Shown here piece by piece: positions 36,201 to 48,200 of a DNA stretch of 64,000 nucleotides. The notes beneath the pieces were generated by a model that made no database searches, was not told where the DNA came from, and saw only the letters and a list, made by a program, of their open reading frames with translations. The stretch lies in assembly GCF_030269925.1 (NCBI RefSeq), contig NC_085116.1:14322001-14386000 (forward strand), written 5' to 3'. The position numbers were made by a program, and so were the translations under genes. Position 1 is the stretch's first letter, and each line of letters begins with the position of its first letter. The stretch comes from Bombyx mori. Lineage: Eukaryota > Arthropoda > Insecta > Lepidoptera > Bombycidae.

Positions 36201-39200
36201 TGGTTAAATGGTCTCCAGGTTGTTGCTGAGCGGAGGCGGCATGTGATCCCACTTCTGATGACGGAGGAGAAACGCTGAAGGAATGTTTTTAAAAAGTGTG
36301 ACGTCAGCATCGTTGACGTCACGGTCTTTAAGTTCTCGATGATGACTCATATTTGGGCTTCCAAAACAAAACTTCACGAGAACTGCGTATATTGCACGAG
36401 AAGCATAACAACGTTACAGAGAGATCCGTACTGTACTACGGCTCGGACACGAATGCCTAAACGCTAGACAGCACGGCCGTATTTATAGGACTTCGTACAC
36501 GTCAGCGTGTTTACAAGTATTAAACACGTGAGCGTGTTTACAAGATTTTAAAGTATTGAAATTACAATAAAAGGGACTGTTTAACATCAATTTCTTATCA
36601 CAGAGTAATTAGTTGATGATCAGTAGGTAAATAGTCATATTTGCGCCGACATATATGAAAATGTTGCAAAGATCATTAATATTAAAAATATCACATGTTA
36701 AACCTTTAAAACACTCTCCTGTAAAATTTGTAAGTTTTGAGATTATACAGTTTTAATGCGAGAAGACGACATTATCGAAGAAGACAACATCGTATTTAAG
36801 AGCCCTGTATAAAATTTACTAACTATCGCAGTTTTTATTACGTAAATTAGAAGAGATCGCGATTCAAATCCAAGAATCGATTTTCTTACTCGTTAAGGCA
36901 TAATCGAATTCTAAGCCAATTCTAATTATGTAACTGAATTAGTAGCCTTTATTCAAATCCATATTACAATTATATGATCAAATTTATAGAAAACTTAAAT
37001 TTAATGTAAGCTTTAAACTAGTCTCTTATTTAAATTTTACTTATTTTTTATAGATCTCTTTGCCAATCGATAAAGGCCTGCAATATTTTCCACTCATGTC
37101 TTGCTTGAGCCACTCTGTTCCACGCGATAGCCAAGATTACATAGTGTATACGAAAAAAAATCCTTGATTAATGACAATGATAAGTACGTAAACAGTCCCC
37201 AAGTATATCGGCTTGCAAAATCATACCATTTTAATAATCACAAATTCATTCTCAACTGGTCATATTTATTACATTATCATAAAGTTCCAAAATTTAAAAT
37301 TATCTAAACAAAATCTCAAGAGCCACACAAGTCTTCTCCATTTTGTTCTGCAGACGGCAAACGAGTTGATGCCTTAGAGACTTGGATACCCTGGACTGCA
37401 TATAAGACCATAGGATCTACACTTACTAAGCTCAAAAACAAAATAAAGCTTTTTACCCTCTGCTTCAAGCAAACCCTAAAGAGCTGCGGACGCATTAGAA
37501 GAATAGACGAAGAAAATCTTCGAGTGATAATTTCTTCAAAAGGCAAGAAACAAGAACTAGAAGTCGCAGCTCATTGCATTGGTCTGATCAGATCCATACC
37601 TCCCTGAATTCTAGCACGATGCTAGCTGAGTAGCCAAAGATAGAATGAAACGGCAGAGTATCGTAAGGACGACAGGCATGACTGGAGGTAGTCACTTAAC
37701 CTGAGGAGCAAGACTGGAGGAGGAGGGAGGACTATCGCACAGTACCGAATAAGCTAGCACATCACATGTAATAGTCAGATTTAAAGCTAAGCTACTTACT
37801 CTTTGAAGAACTGGAAAGCTTCATCAGATGATCCTAAGAAAGCAACTCTTCCGTCAGCCATTATGAGGAGCTTGTCAAACATAGCGTAAAGCTCTGAAGA
37901 GGGCTGGTGAATTGTGCAGACCACGGTCTTGCCCTTCTGTGCCAAGCCTTTCAGTACCTGAGTAACAAAATGCATTAAGTTTAGAATTTTTTTTTGTTAA
38001 AATTTGAACTTGAAATTCCTAAAAAAAGCCTAGATATGATGTTGAACTTAAAACAAGTGAAAACATGATAATGAAAACTGGAACATTACTTTCTTCAGTA
38101 AACATTGTGAATGTAATAGTGCGCAATGATAAAGAAAACTCACTGAGTTTCTCGCCGGATCTTCTCGGTGGGTCGCGATTCCGATCCGGTAGTAGATTCA
38201 GCGAAATACTGATCTAGCTAGGGCTAATGTTAGCAATTCACTCAGGTTGAGCCCGTGAGCTCACCTTCCCCATGAAGTTGGAATAGCCCCTTAGGCTACC
38301 AACGATTAGGTAGGGGACAAAGGATGGAGAAATAAGCATACTGACCTGTATAACGTTTTGGGCCATAAATGAATCAAGCCCAGAGGTGGGTTCGTCGCAG
38401 AACATGAGAGGAGGATCCGTGAGGACTTCACTGGCGAAGGAAAGCCGCTTCATCTCACCCCCCGATATGCCCTTCAGTCGACCGGGTATACCGATCACTG
38501 TGTTCTGGCATTTCGACAGCGCCAACTAAAGATACAAAATGGCCGATTTTTTAATTGTTTGGTTTGATTTCGATTAAGGTATTTCCTTTGGTTTTCCAGA
38601 TATAACGTAAAAAAAAATTAAGTAACTAATGAAATTTATTGATTACTATAAATTTGAAAGGGCTAAAATGAGAGTCTATCACAACAATGATGTAAAGTAT
38701 ATTTCGGAAATAACTAAATGCTTAGTCTAATTATGTCTTCTCAGACTTGGAAAACCAAAGAATCGAAAAAGATCCAATTTTGTTTATTTACAATGAGAAT
38801 AATTTTGTTGTGCGCCTTTATTAATTTCAAAATAGGATTAGTAAATTGTAATGTATATACATACCTCTTGAATAACTTCTTGAACTCTCTTCATTCTCTG
38901 AGCGTATGGTATGTGGCGATCCATTCTCACCATCGCCTATAAAACATTAAAACTGGTCACTTTAATCCACAGAATTAAAAAGTTGCATACCTAGCTTCCG
39001 GTAGGAGAAAAAAAAAACAGTTTTTTTTTTCTTAAAAAACACAAAGTAATCAAGCACCATTTTCTCTTAATTGGAAACAGTACTTTTTTTATTTGTAGTT
39101 ATAACACAACCTTTAGTGTTATCAATAAAAAAAAACAACACGTTTATTTAGAACGCATTTTTTTACAGCTTAGACTATCGGGCGATTATTTTTAAAGTAG

Positions 39201-42200
39201 CAATGGCTTACGCTTATGTTTTCAGAAACAGTTGTGGAGGAAGCACCTTGTTATTAAAGCTGTCATAGAAAGAAGTCATAGGGCATCTTATAAGTCCCCA
39301 CACTTAGATACCACGACCCTGCCTATTTCTGCCGTGAAGCAGCAATGCGTTTCGGCTTGAAGGGCGTTCTAAAGCTAACCCTGTAATAACACGGTAGATA
39401 CGTCTCGTGTTGTGCGAACCCGTGATATAAGACTAGAAGTCAGTACAAAAATGAGGGTAATTTTTCTAAATGGAACATCTCAACTATACCTGTATGTATT
39501 TTTTACCTTTTAAACATAGGAAAGAGGCAGTAAAATTTCGGATTTTCATATTATGTTCATAGTTCAAAAATCTCGTTATCGTATTGTAGAAGTAACGTGT
39601 TATAATAAGAGGGTTTTGGGCGATTTTTTCTTTTCGTGTTAGAGTGGTACCGTGTTGTAAAAAACCGCGTTATAAGACCTGTGTTCATTCAAAACTCGTG
39701 TCCAAGGTGGACAGAGGCATCTACGTTGTTGATGTCTATTGGCTCCATAAATCCCAACTCAATTTTGTATCGCTTCAGCCGAGTTATTCCTTCTTGTGTC
39801 TCGGCTATACAAACTGTATAATTAGCGATTTAGCTTCAAATTTGACTTTTTCGTACCCTTGAATAGAATGTAGATTACAAGGCCGTATAATTTTTCCATT
39901 CATTAAATTTTAAAATGAAACTATCATATGTATAAAGCTCGTTCCGGCCTTGGTAACACAACTTCGTTAATCAATTAACATACTTAAATTTAGATTTACT
40001 GTCTGGTTTTTAAGTGTTTTTTTTTAATATATGATTTACGCTGTCAGCCGGTGTTGATGCCATGTCTGTCAATTGGTAAGGTTAAATGTGAAAACATCTC
40101 AATTTAAAAATACACGAGTTTTTGTTGCTCTAAATAGTAGCTTAATTATGCAATGTTAGGACATAGACTGAATTCATAAATTTTATACTCATTTATCATT
40201 ATTTTTTTAAATTTATTTGCTAATTTATTTTATCTACCAATGTACCTGCTACGTTCTTTTCCGCATAACACTTCGTTGACTGGTAGAGAATCGCTTAGTC
40301 ATTAAGTCCGCTAATGTATATTTATGTGCAAAAATAAATAAAAAATACAACGCGAATTCCGCCACCCACCTCATTACATGAGGTCATATTATCCATTTCT
40401 GTACAGTATCTTTAAAATCTGAATCGCTGCAGAATATTTAGGGATCATTACGGAATCTATATTTTTTTATTGCTTAGATGAGTAAACGAGCTCACGGCTT
40501 ATTTGGTGTTAAGTGCTTACCGGAGCCTATAGACATCTACAACGTAAATACAAACCCATCTTGAGTCAAGAGTTCTAAGGTCTCAGTTTTAAAACTACAA
40601 CGGCTACTCCACTCTTCAAACCGAGACGCATTACTGCTTCAGGGCCGAAATAGGCAGGGTGGTGGTACCCACACGTGCGGACTCACAAGACGTCCTACCA
40701 CCAGAAAATTTATGTACATGTCTATGAATTAACTATCCTGTAAATGCCAATGCATATGGATTAACGTGGTCCTATAACCTATTGGAATCCCTTCATCCGA
40801 GAAGCAACTATGCTTGTTAACGCAGGAGTCACTCACTGCGTTATTACCACAAAGAAATACCAAAAAATATATTTATCACGGATTAGAATTAACTTGTTTT
40901 AAAACAGAGACGTCTTAACACAGTTTTATAGAAAATATGTTTTTTTTCACTGGTCAAGGCCTCGTAAACCGGATTCGTCTCCGTTTAGTTTTCGAAGCTT
41001 CTACTGTTTTTGTTCTAGCGTGTTGTGTAACGTGCTCATTTGCCTCGAGACGGAACGAATTTTATTATTCATACATTCTTTTATTTATTGAATACTATAA
41101 CACCTGTATCATTAAAACGAATTTACGATGACAGGGACGTGGAGAAAGTGAATGACGCACAAATAATAATGTCTTAAAGTCGCCAAATATGTACTGTATT
41201 GCATTTTTAATACGCTTTTATTAGCTTCAGACGTATGTATGTAACGGAATCTTTGAACATGATTTTGACCCCCTTCAAAACGTCGGATTAACTCGAAATT
41301 TGGTATATTTATTATGGACCGATGACAATTAAATATTTGAAAAAATATATTGAAGAAATTGAAATTCAACTAAAAAATGAAAAATAAATAATACTTTAAA
41401 AAAAACTAACAAAATACGCTTTTATAGAAAATCCAACTTAACATATAGAAAATACATTTTAATAAATTTGAATTAAAAATAGTGTAAGAAAAAATGATTT
41501 TATTGTAAAAAAAAGCTTTTCAGGATATTATCAAAATAACCCTTCTACTCATATCTGTTCATAAAATATTTATAACTACTTTTAAACTATTATTTAGTTT
41601 TTTTTTATCTATTATTTATTTGAGTAAATAAACGTTCTATTCAATTGTTCCTCGATTAATGTTGCTCAAGTTTTACGACTAAGGAACATATCCAGCGTCA
41701 CTGAACAACGAGCTCATCATTCAGTACTTATATTTGAGGCTTGTGTGTAGAGCGTGGACTGTATTTTGGACTGGTCGCTTCAATAAAGCTATATTCAGAG
41801 CGAAGGATTTTTATTTTCTTTTAAGGTACAACACGTGCACGTACGACCAGATTTTTTTATTCAAAAACGATCATACAAAACTTCATGCTTAGGATTGCTC
41901 TAAAGAGCCTCAAACCCGTGAAGTTGAAGTATGAACCCGCAACAAGCTTTTAATTCCTTCCTTTATTAGTCCGTTATCCAATTGTATTTTTTAAATAGAG
42001 AACGCTGATACATAACTTAAAAGTTACGAAATATTTACCACTACTACGAACCAAGAAAAACAAATTTACGGCTAATTCGTTGTCAAAGCCACTAGTTTCC
42101 AGTTAGGTAGGTACGTGAAATTTTCCGCGCAGTTAATGTCGTAATATTTAATTAAACAAACCGTAATTACCTGAAATACCAAATGCTCTCGCACGGTCAA

Positions 42201-45200
42201 AGTGCCTATGAACAGATCCTGTTGCTGGACATAAGCCGACAGCGCTGTCAAAGCGTCAGGAGTGGCCGGTTGCCCATTCAACGCCCTGGTACCAGTGGCG
42301 ACAACACCACCGGGCGTTCTGAACGTAAGCGTATTGAGGAGTGTGGTCTTTCCGGCTCCCGACGATCCCATGATGGCCAGCAGTTCACCAGGATAGGCCG
42401 CTCCGTTTACTGTTATGAGTCGAGATAATTTTAATGAATAAAAAAGTATAAAAGATTGAAATAATATATTTCTAGTTAAAAATATATATTTTATTTTGTT
42501 TTCATCATTTGTTACATTGAAATAACAAATGATGAAAACAAAAACTATAATAATATACAAGCAATAAATACACAAAACATAAATATATCTAGCTCAAGTA
42601 TATTTTTAATGCCAGCTACATGTGAGGAAATTTATAAAACAATTCATTCTCTCAATAATACTAACTCAACAGGTTATGATGAACTGCCCACCTTTATACT
42701 AAAACAATGTGCAATAGCCATTACACCTGTACTCTGTCATATTATCAATCTTTCATTAACTGAAGGTACATTTCCTGATAAATTGAAAATCTCAATAGTG
42801 AAACCTATATACAAAAAAGGACATAAGGAATGCATCAATAACTACCGACCGATTACTTTAATACCTATACTTGCAAAAATATTCGAAAAAATCATGCATT
42901 CTAGACTCACAACTTTTCTTAATAAATCTGAAGTTATAAAATCTGAACAACACGGTTTTCAAAAAGGCAAATCTACTACACTAGCAGCTTTTAAACTCAT
43001 TAGTAAAATTACTGAAAATGTAGACAGAAAAATACCCACGGTTGGAGTTTTCTTTGACATGACCAAAGCCTTTGACTTTGTTGACCATAACATTCTTCTA
43101 CGGAAGTGTAATAATTATGGCATTAGAGGGATAGCTGAAAAATGGCTTAGTAGTTATCTAAGCAACAGACAACAATATGTTGAAATTAGGGATATTGATA
43201 ATAACAATGAAGAAGTGGCTTTTAAATCTTCATTAGCGTATAATAAAGTAGGTGTCCCACAAGGGAGCATTTTAGGACCGCTACTCTTTATCATTTATAT
43301 AAATGATCTCCCAGAACACATACATTACCCATGCAGCTTATTTGCTGATGATATAGCCGTTGTAATCACCAAAGATGCCACACTAGATTTAAATGATGAG
43401 ATAAATGCTACTGTTAGTAAGGTCATAGATTGGATGAATAAGAATAACTTAAAAGCTAATTTAGACAAAACGAGATATATACAATTCTATAATAGACACA
43501 AATTTATTAATAACTTAAATATAACTTATAATAATAACACACTAAATGAATGTAATAGCATAACATTTTTAGGATTAAATGTGGATAATCAATGTAGCTG
43601 GAATCTTCACATAGATATTACTTGTAGTAAAATTAATCGATTCTCATATGCACTTTGGCGACTTACAAAAATATGTAATTTAAAAACTGCATTACAGGCC
43701 TATCATGGATATGTCGCCTCAAATATCAGATACTGTATACCCCTCTGGGGAAATTCTAGTCACATAAATAGAGTGTTCATTGCACAAAAGCAATGTGTTC
43801 GTGCCATGTGCAATATTCATCCTCTGACTTCTTGTAAACCATTCTTCCAAAAACATAATATTTTAACTGTACCATCCATATATATACAAGAATGTTGTTT
43901 GTTTGTTAAAAAGCACCCACAATTATATAAATCGTGTGGCGAGTACTGTCAATTTAATACAAGATACCCTACTAAACTAATGTTACCAAGTATAAATACT
44001 CGTTACTACCATACAAACTGTTATCCTATGACTATCAGAATATTTAATAAGATACCAAACAGCATAAGAGATCTTCCACTAACTCAATTTAAAAGAAAAT
44101 TATATTTATGGCTGATAGATAAGGCTTATTATAGTGTGCAAGAATTTTTAAATGATAAGTGTTGTACATAATAAAATATTAGAATAAGAAGTGATAGAAT
44201 GTAAAAATAGATAGATTTAGTAAATTTTGTGTTATAATTAATATAAAAATAAATTAAATTTTCGCATGCCTAAACAGGCGAAATATATGAAGCTATGTCC
44301 TATATCTTATAAACTATATTTCTGGCGAATAAAGATTTTCTTTCTTTCTTTCTTTCTTAAAAACACAAATTTGTTAATAAAGGCGGAATCACCTCTGACA
44401 GGTATATGTAACAAAATTCTATTACATTAACATATTTTTGATTTTCAGGAAAAATTCCACCAAATATATCATAGCGTGATGTAATAATATAATGTAATGG
44501 TATGTAATGTAATCTACCCAACTTTATTATATATCTAAAAGTAAACTGTTCTATGGATGGAATGGTTACATCGCGCTATCTTATTTGAATTGACAGTCAG
44601 CTTGCAAAGCACGATGCTAAGATGGGTATGGGTACAAGCTACAATTTGTTACACCGGCTATATTAATTAGCTTAGAAATTTCTTGACTTTGCAACAATCT
44701 GTCTACGATTCATGAAAATCTTATTAAAATTCTGTAAATCTTAATATAAAATGTGATTTTATTAAAAACTAGTTTGAGTTAAAAGATATATTTCAAAACA
44801 ACATTTGGTGTATAAATACCGACAGTATCCGTAATTCAGTTGAATGTGAATATGTAAATGATGTAGGTGTGTTTTTATGTTGAAATTATAAATTAAACGA
44901 AGTGATATCAGATAACGAGACATTAAAAGCCTTATCTGTGAGATTCTGAATGATCTAAAAGTAATTCAGACAGACGTTATCGTCAAAATTTAATGCTGCG
45001 TTATATGCAGATTTATCAGACAATTCTTCTGGTTTATTGATCTATGGTATAGTTGTACACAATTATGTTTGGAGAATTTGGATTTGTGAAGAATAAATGA
45101 AGAAAATACTAAAGACATTTCTTTCCCAATTCTCTTGAACTAATCGGCGCAGAATCTTGTCAGCTGTTAGTACGCAAAATATCGTCTTCTCGCATTAAAA

Positions 45201-48200
45201 CTGTATAATCTCAAAACTTACTAATTTTACAGGAGAGTGCTTTAAAGGTTAACATGTGATATTTTTAATGTTAATCTCTTTGCAACATTTATTTTTTATC
45301 TTTTACCAGTCACATTATCTGTCTTTTAAAGTAAGATAAAATTATGTATTAATTTTGTTAATAGTAGTCAAAATATAGGTAAACTAAAAAAAAAAAAAAA
45401 AAAACTAAACTGGCGCTCTAACTGACAGTATTTATGAGAAAAATACTGGTGATACTAAATGATTCCGCATATTACCTCAATTTCGAATATTTTTGGTAAT
45501 TGTACACTTTTAATGCGAAAAGACGATATACTGATCAGCTTTTGGCTCATGGAAGTTATTCTAACTTAGACCTTAACGGTATTCAAATTGTCATGTCGAC
45601 TTAGCTTAAAACTATCGTTAGAGATGCCAATGCGACTAGGAATAATATCTAAATTATTTTTCCAACTATCATATAAGCCGGTCAGATTTGAAGTAGTCTA
45701 CAATTACAAAATTTACTGACTACATATATGTTTCTTTGATGACCGAGCATTAACAATGTTTAATCTCATAAAAAAAAAGCTTACTAAAGAGTGTAATGAA
45801 AGGGAAAATTAAAATATTAATAAACTCTATCGCCTCAGTAATTTACAGTAGTTTTCGAGAAAAGTGTATATTAAGCTAATCAAAAAATTATACGAATATA
45901 TTGTGAAAATCAAAGTACATACAAACGTAATACGTTCACGTACAGATTGAATGTTCGTTGCTTTGAGATTGTTTATTGCAAGTTGAAGCAGTAGCCGAAT
46001 TGAATATGCAATTTCGAAAAGGGCACATCTCTGAAAATATAAAATGTTCAGGAAATGAAAAAAACTGATTTTTTTCTAAAGCAGTGTAAAATTTATAATA
46101 TTAACTTTCGAGATATATTTTAGTGTTAATTAGCAATTGAAAATTACTGGAATTATTATAAAATGGGTGTAGGTAAGCCTCAAAACTACATGTATATGAA
46201 AAAACGTATTTGACAAAATATGCGACATGTGCCCTTTTCGAAATTACATATTCAATTATTTATGGCATTGATAACCAGTCTATAAAAATAAATGAGAATC
46301 TCACCATTTCTAAGCAACTGCTTTCTTTGCTGGAACATGCGATCCGAAGAATTTTTCCAAAAGCTCCAGAACCTTCTTCCTCTCGATCTGGACTCTGTGG
46401 CGAAAGCGTTGACATCGGCCCACGTGTAAGTAACTTTTTCAATACCTCCGATGGCTCCGTAGTTGCGATTTTGAGGTATGGCCACAGTGACTTCACCGAC
46501 ACTTGATCGTGGCGAGTCATTTGGCGTTTGACCATCCTGGTTAAACAACATAGAAAAATGGTATCATTTAAAAAAAAAACTGAAAAAAAGAATTGACATC
46601 CGCGGGGTGGTACCACCACCCTACCTATTTCTGCCGTAAAGCAGTAATGCGTTTCGGTTTGAAGGGTGTGGCAGCCGTTGTAACTATACTTGAGACCTTA
46701 GAACTTATATCTCGAAGTGGGTGGCGCATTTACGTTGTAGATGTCTATGGGCTCCAGTAACTACTTAACACCAGGTGGGCTGTGAGCTCGTCCAGCCATC
46801 TAAGCAATAAATAAATTAAAAAAAAAAACAGTACGAGATATAACCGAATGTGATAAAGTGGCAAAGGCTAAATATCTACACCATAATAGAATTCACTGCT
46901 CGGAATTTAAAGCACTTTACTAAATTGTAATTAGCTACATTAATTTAAATGATTGTAAGTATTTAGTATAAGACTCTTCGAATACAGCGACAACTACTTC
47001 ATTCCATCATAATTCAAAAAGTCAAACAATCTAAAACAAATAATTGAATAACAACAAGCATTCGATACTTATCTACACAATCCTGTTTTAACTAGAGCGT
47101 GGTTTATTGGGTATTCAATACCCGGAAAGAATTTGAACATATCAGTTTCAATTCAGGCTTAAATTTCTAATACAACTGAAAGACGGCTTCAGTTTTATGG
47201 AGTAAATTATACACTAATTAGATTAGTATAGGTCAAGTTCTTATCTAAGCTGGACTTGTTTTACCCAATGAAACATTCTAAAGTTCGAAATGCCGGGCAA
47301 TTGCGTTTAACTCCTAAAATGACTTGTTGAATTAATTATCTATAGTATCAAATATTAAAAAGAAAAAGAGAGAGTGTGTGCTTTATTGTAAACTAAATAA
47401 ATAAATAAATGTGAAACGTTAAATACAAAAAATACAGTTGGCGGTCTTATCGTTAAGAGCTATCCAGTCAACCATCAGGTGGACAAGAATCATTAGGAAA
47501 CAAATTACACGTGGTGTACCTATCGATCGAAATATACATATTTTTCGACACACAGCATACATATATGTATAGAAACATACACACATACACATATATACAT
47601 ACAACATATATACATATACAAATATCTAACAGTCAAAACAGAAACAGTTTAACTGTGATAATGGCGTTTGCAACAGTGAATATTGGGAGCCCATTAAATA
47701 TGAAAGTCGTGATAAGAACCTGTTAAATGTAGTATTTAAAGCAGTTTTTATTGCGTAAATATGCAAAAGAGATCTCGATCCAAATACAAAAATTGTCAAA
47801 GCTTAACCGATAACGATTTCTTCTTCTGAATTCTTACTGATAAGGAAAAATTCTAAGCCAGTACTATACAGAGTATAAATCAAACATTTTACTTGATATT
47901 AAATAGTAGCATTGGGAAATAATGATTAGATCAATAGTGCTGCCGTGAAACTTTAAAATAATTGGTAATTAAGAACAAAGTCCAAAAACCTTGCATATTC
48001 AAAGGGATTTTATAGGTAAACCTTTAATGTTATTTTGAGTGATTACCGTAGCCCACAAACATTAAGATGTTACTCGTATAAAAAAAACCCGGAGTATCAG
48101 TTGCCTGGGAATAACAGCTACTTTTTACCTAACAGATTTCTCTGTATATTGTCTACATAGAATAGCATCACCCCATCTCTTCCTGTGGGTGTAGTAAAAG

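Larger units (their letters stand above)
34958..36651 (-). mobile_element. Short non-autonomous LTR element (TRIM-like) with internal minisatellites
   Basis: Two 393-bp direct repeats, TG...CA bounded on plus, with one substitution noticed by eye (T versus C in GCATTGTTGACG), flank a 908-bp interior. A TATA duplication lies at 34954-34957 and 36652-36655. The minus strand is suggested as sense by TATAAATA inside each LTR. There is no gag or pol. The interior is three minisatellite blocks plus a short frame following the sense-side LTR. No convincing primer site or polypurine tract is seen. Confidence 0.82.
34719..36769. mobile_element. MITE with TIRs, split by a short LTR element
   Basis: The left end is TCGCCTTTTCGCATTAAAA and the right end is the complement of TCGTCTTCTCGCATTAAAA. 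CA dinucleotides flank both sides. A second, uninterrupted copy in inverse orientation at 45182-45526 is flanked by TA. The interior is AT-rich and non-coding. Confidence 0.72.
34660..37799 (-). other. white intron 6
   Basis: It contains a MITE (34719-36769) into which a short LTR element with minisatellites (34958-36651) has inserted, and a degraded RTE fragment at 37330-37605. The stretch 36772-37320 is AT-rich; part of it (about 36826-36930) resembles 47735-47865. Confidence 0.85.
38937..42170 (-). other. white intron 3
   Basis: It contains Bm1 fragments at 39270-39366, 39700-39755 and 40463-40705, and an unassigned dispersed-looking stretch at 41230-41345. The rest is AT-rich with nothing recognised. 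Confidence 0.75.
42410..46304 (-). other. white intron 2
   Basis: It contains a hairpin plus CR1-like LINE at 42494-44358, a MITE at 45182-45526 and an inverted-end element at 45998-46257. The stretch 44360-45180 is AT-rich with nothing recognised. Confidence 0.8.

Noticed and set aside
34958..36651. Tandem or segmental duplication instead of an LTR element
   Set aside because: TG...CA ends, matched TATA flanks and the rejoining of a MITE across the insertion all favour a single LTR-type insertion.
37316..37546. 76-codon minus ORF in intron 6
   Set aside because: The plus strand of the same interval reads as a degraded RTE-type polymerase, which explains it better.
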